Shown in pieces: positions 6,028-6,154 of a stretch of 6,154 bases of DNA. The notes under the pieces were generated by a model. It was not told the DNA's origin, did not search any database, and saw nothing but the letters and a program-made list of their open reading frames with translations. The position numbers and the translations under genes are program-made. Source of the DNA: Desulfobulbaceae bacterium UBA2775 (lineage in GTDB: Bacteria; Desulfobacterota; Desulfobulbia; Desulfobulbales; Desulfocapsaceae); contig DEIL01000123.1 of the NCBI GenBank assembly GCA_002352445.1, positions 1-6,154 on the forward strand, given 5' to 3'. The number at the start of each line of letters is the position of its first letter. The first letter of the stretch is position 1.

Positions 6028-6069
6028 AAAATGATTTGACAAACACCTTCCGAATCCCGACCACATTAC

Positions 6070-6104
6070 TTTCATAACAGCGAGGCTATCTCATCGTTGT
6101 GAAA
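6070..6104. repeat. Imperfect inverted repeat TTTCATAAC / GTTGTGAAA
   Basis: TTTCATAAC (6070-6078) pairs with GTTGTGAAA (6096-6104) over 9 positions, with one T-G wobble in RNA and a 17-nt loop. No T-run follows and no gene is seen on either side, so its role is unknown. Confidence 0.35.
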
Positions 6105-6154
6105 GCATTTCTGGACCACGTCGCTGGAAATGCCAGATTGTATGTGATAACCTT

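Larger units (their letters stand above)
5865..6154. other. Non-coding right end of the window
   Basis: No gene is supportable in these 290 bp. The stretch contains a GC-rich stem-loop, a 133-bp segment bounded by inverted repeats, and two smaller inverted repeats (6070-6104, and 6105-6133 with GCATTTC/GAAATGC arms). A plus-strand frame stays open from about 6079 to the right edge, and a minus-strand frame is open from the edge to about 6075. Neither has a convincing start, ribosome site or recognisable product. Confidence 0.6.

Noticed and set aside
5801..6028. Plus-strand open frame running from the activator 3' end through the inverted-repeat segment
   Set aside because: It starts inside the activator gene in another frame, has no ribosome site and crosses the stem-loop and inverted repeats.
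6079..6154. Open frame to the right edge as the start of a further gene
   Set aside because: Only about 25 codons are visible, without an ATG or ribosome site, and the opposite strand is equally open.
1..6154. tRNA, rRNA, CRISPR array or known riboswitch
   Set aside because: No cloverleaf, regularly spaced repeat array or recognisable riboswitch core was seen on either strand.

Overview
The window looks like a chromosomal segment from a strictly anaerobic bacterium, most likely a sulfate reducer or related Desulfobacterota. This rests on protein content: heterodisulfide-reductase subunits HdrB and HdrC, a MetF-family (methylenetetrahydrofolate reductase) protein, a PAS histidine kinase and a PAS sigma-54 activator. 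No rRNA or other taxonomic marker is present, so the assignment is an inference. Nearly all of the sequence is explained by two divergent transcription units that read away from a control region at about 4237-4448.

Minus strand, right to left. A 70-residue cysteine-rich zinc-finger-like protein (4024-4236) comes first, then a 334-bp gap. A tight cluster follows: a MetF-like flavoprotein (2811-3689), a soluble PAS-PAS histidine kinase (1254-2804), hdrC (698-1261) and hdrB (1-701, cut by the left edge). The last four genes are separated by +6, -8 and -4 bp, so they should be co-transcribed and translationally coupled. An hdrA-type flavin subunit would be expected just beyond the left edge, but it cannot be seen here. 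By family knowledge, Hdr complexes pass electrons between soluble carriers, often by flavin-based bifurcation in HdrA. Next to MetF they are thought to couple C1-folate redox chemistry to ferredoxin, NADH or thiol pools.

Plus strand. A sigma-54-dependent activator (4449-5864) has a cysteine-rich N-terminal PAS domain, a complete AAA+ domain and a C-terminal helix-turn-helix. It has no receiver domain, so it should sense a signal directly and not through phosphorylation by the kinase.

Control region. A perfect 14-bp palindrome (4409-4422) lies in the leader of the activator gene. It is about 122 bp upstream of the start predicted from a near-consensus -24/-12 element (4304-4319) that faces the zinc-finger gene. 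This is the usual spacing of an activator site and its sigma-54 promoter, and it gives a testable circuit: the activator binds one site, switches on the zinc-finger/metF/hdr unit and may limit its own expression.

Right end (5865-6154). No gene is supportable. The region holds a GC-rich stem-loop just after the activator stop, a 133-bp segment bounded by 23-bp imperfect inverted repeats with TA at both ends (a possible miniature transposable element), and two further small inverted repeats.

Most worth a second look: the MetF-like protein has lost several signature residues, the sensor kinase sits inside the enzyme operon, and the activator's PAS domain carries a six-cysteine segment.
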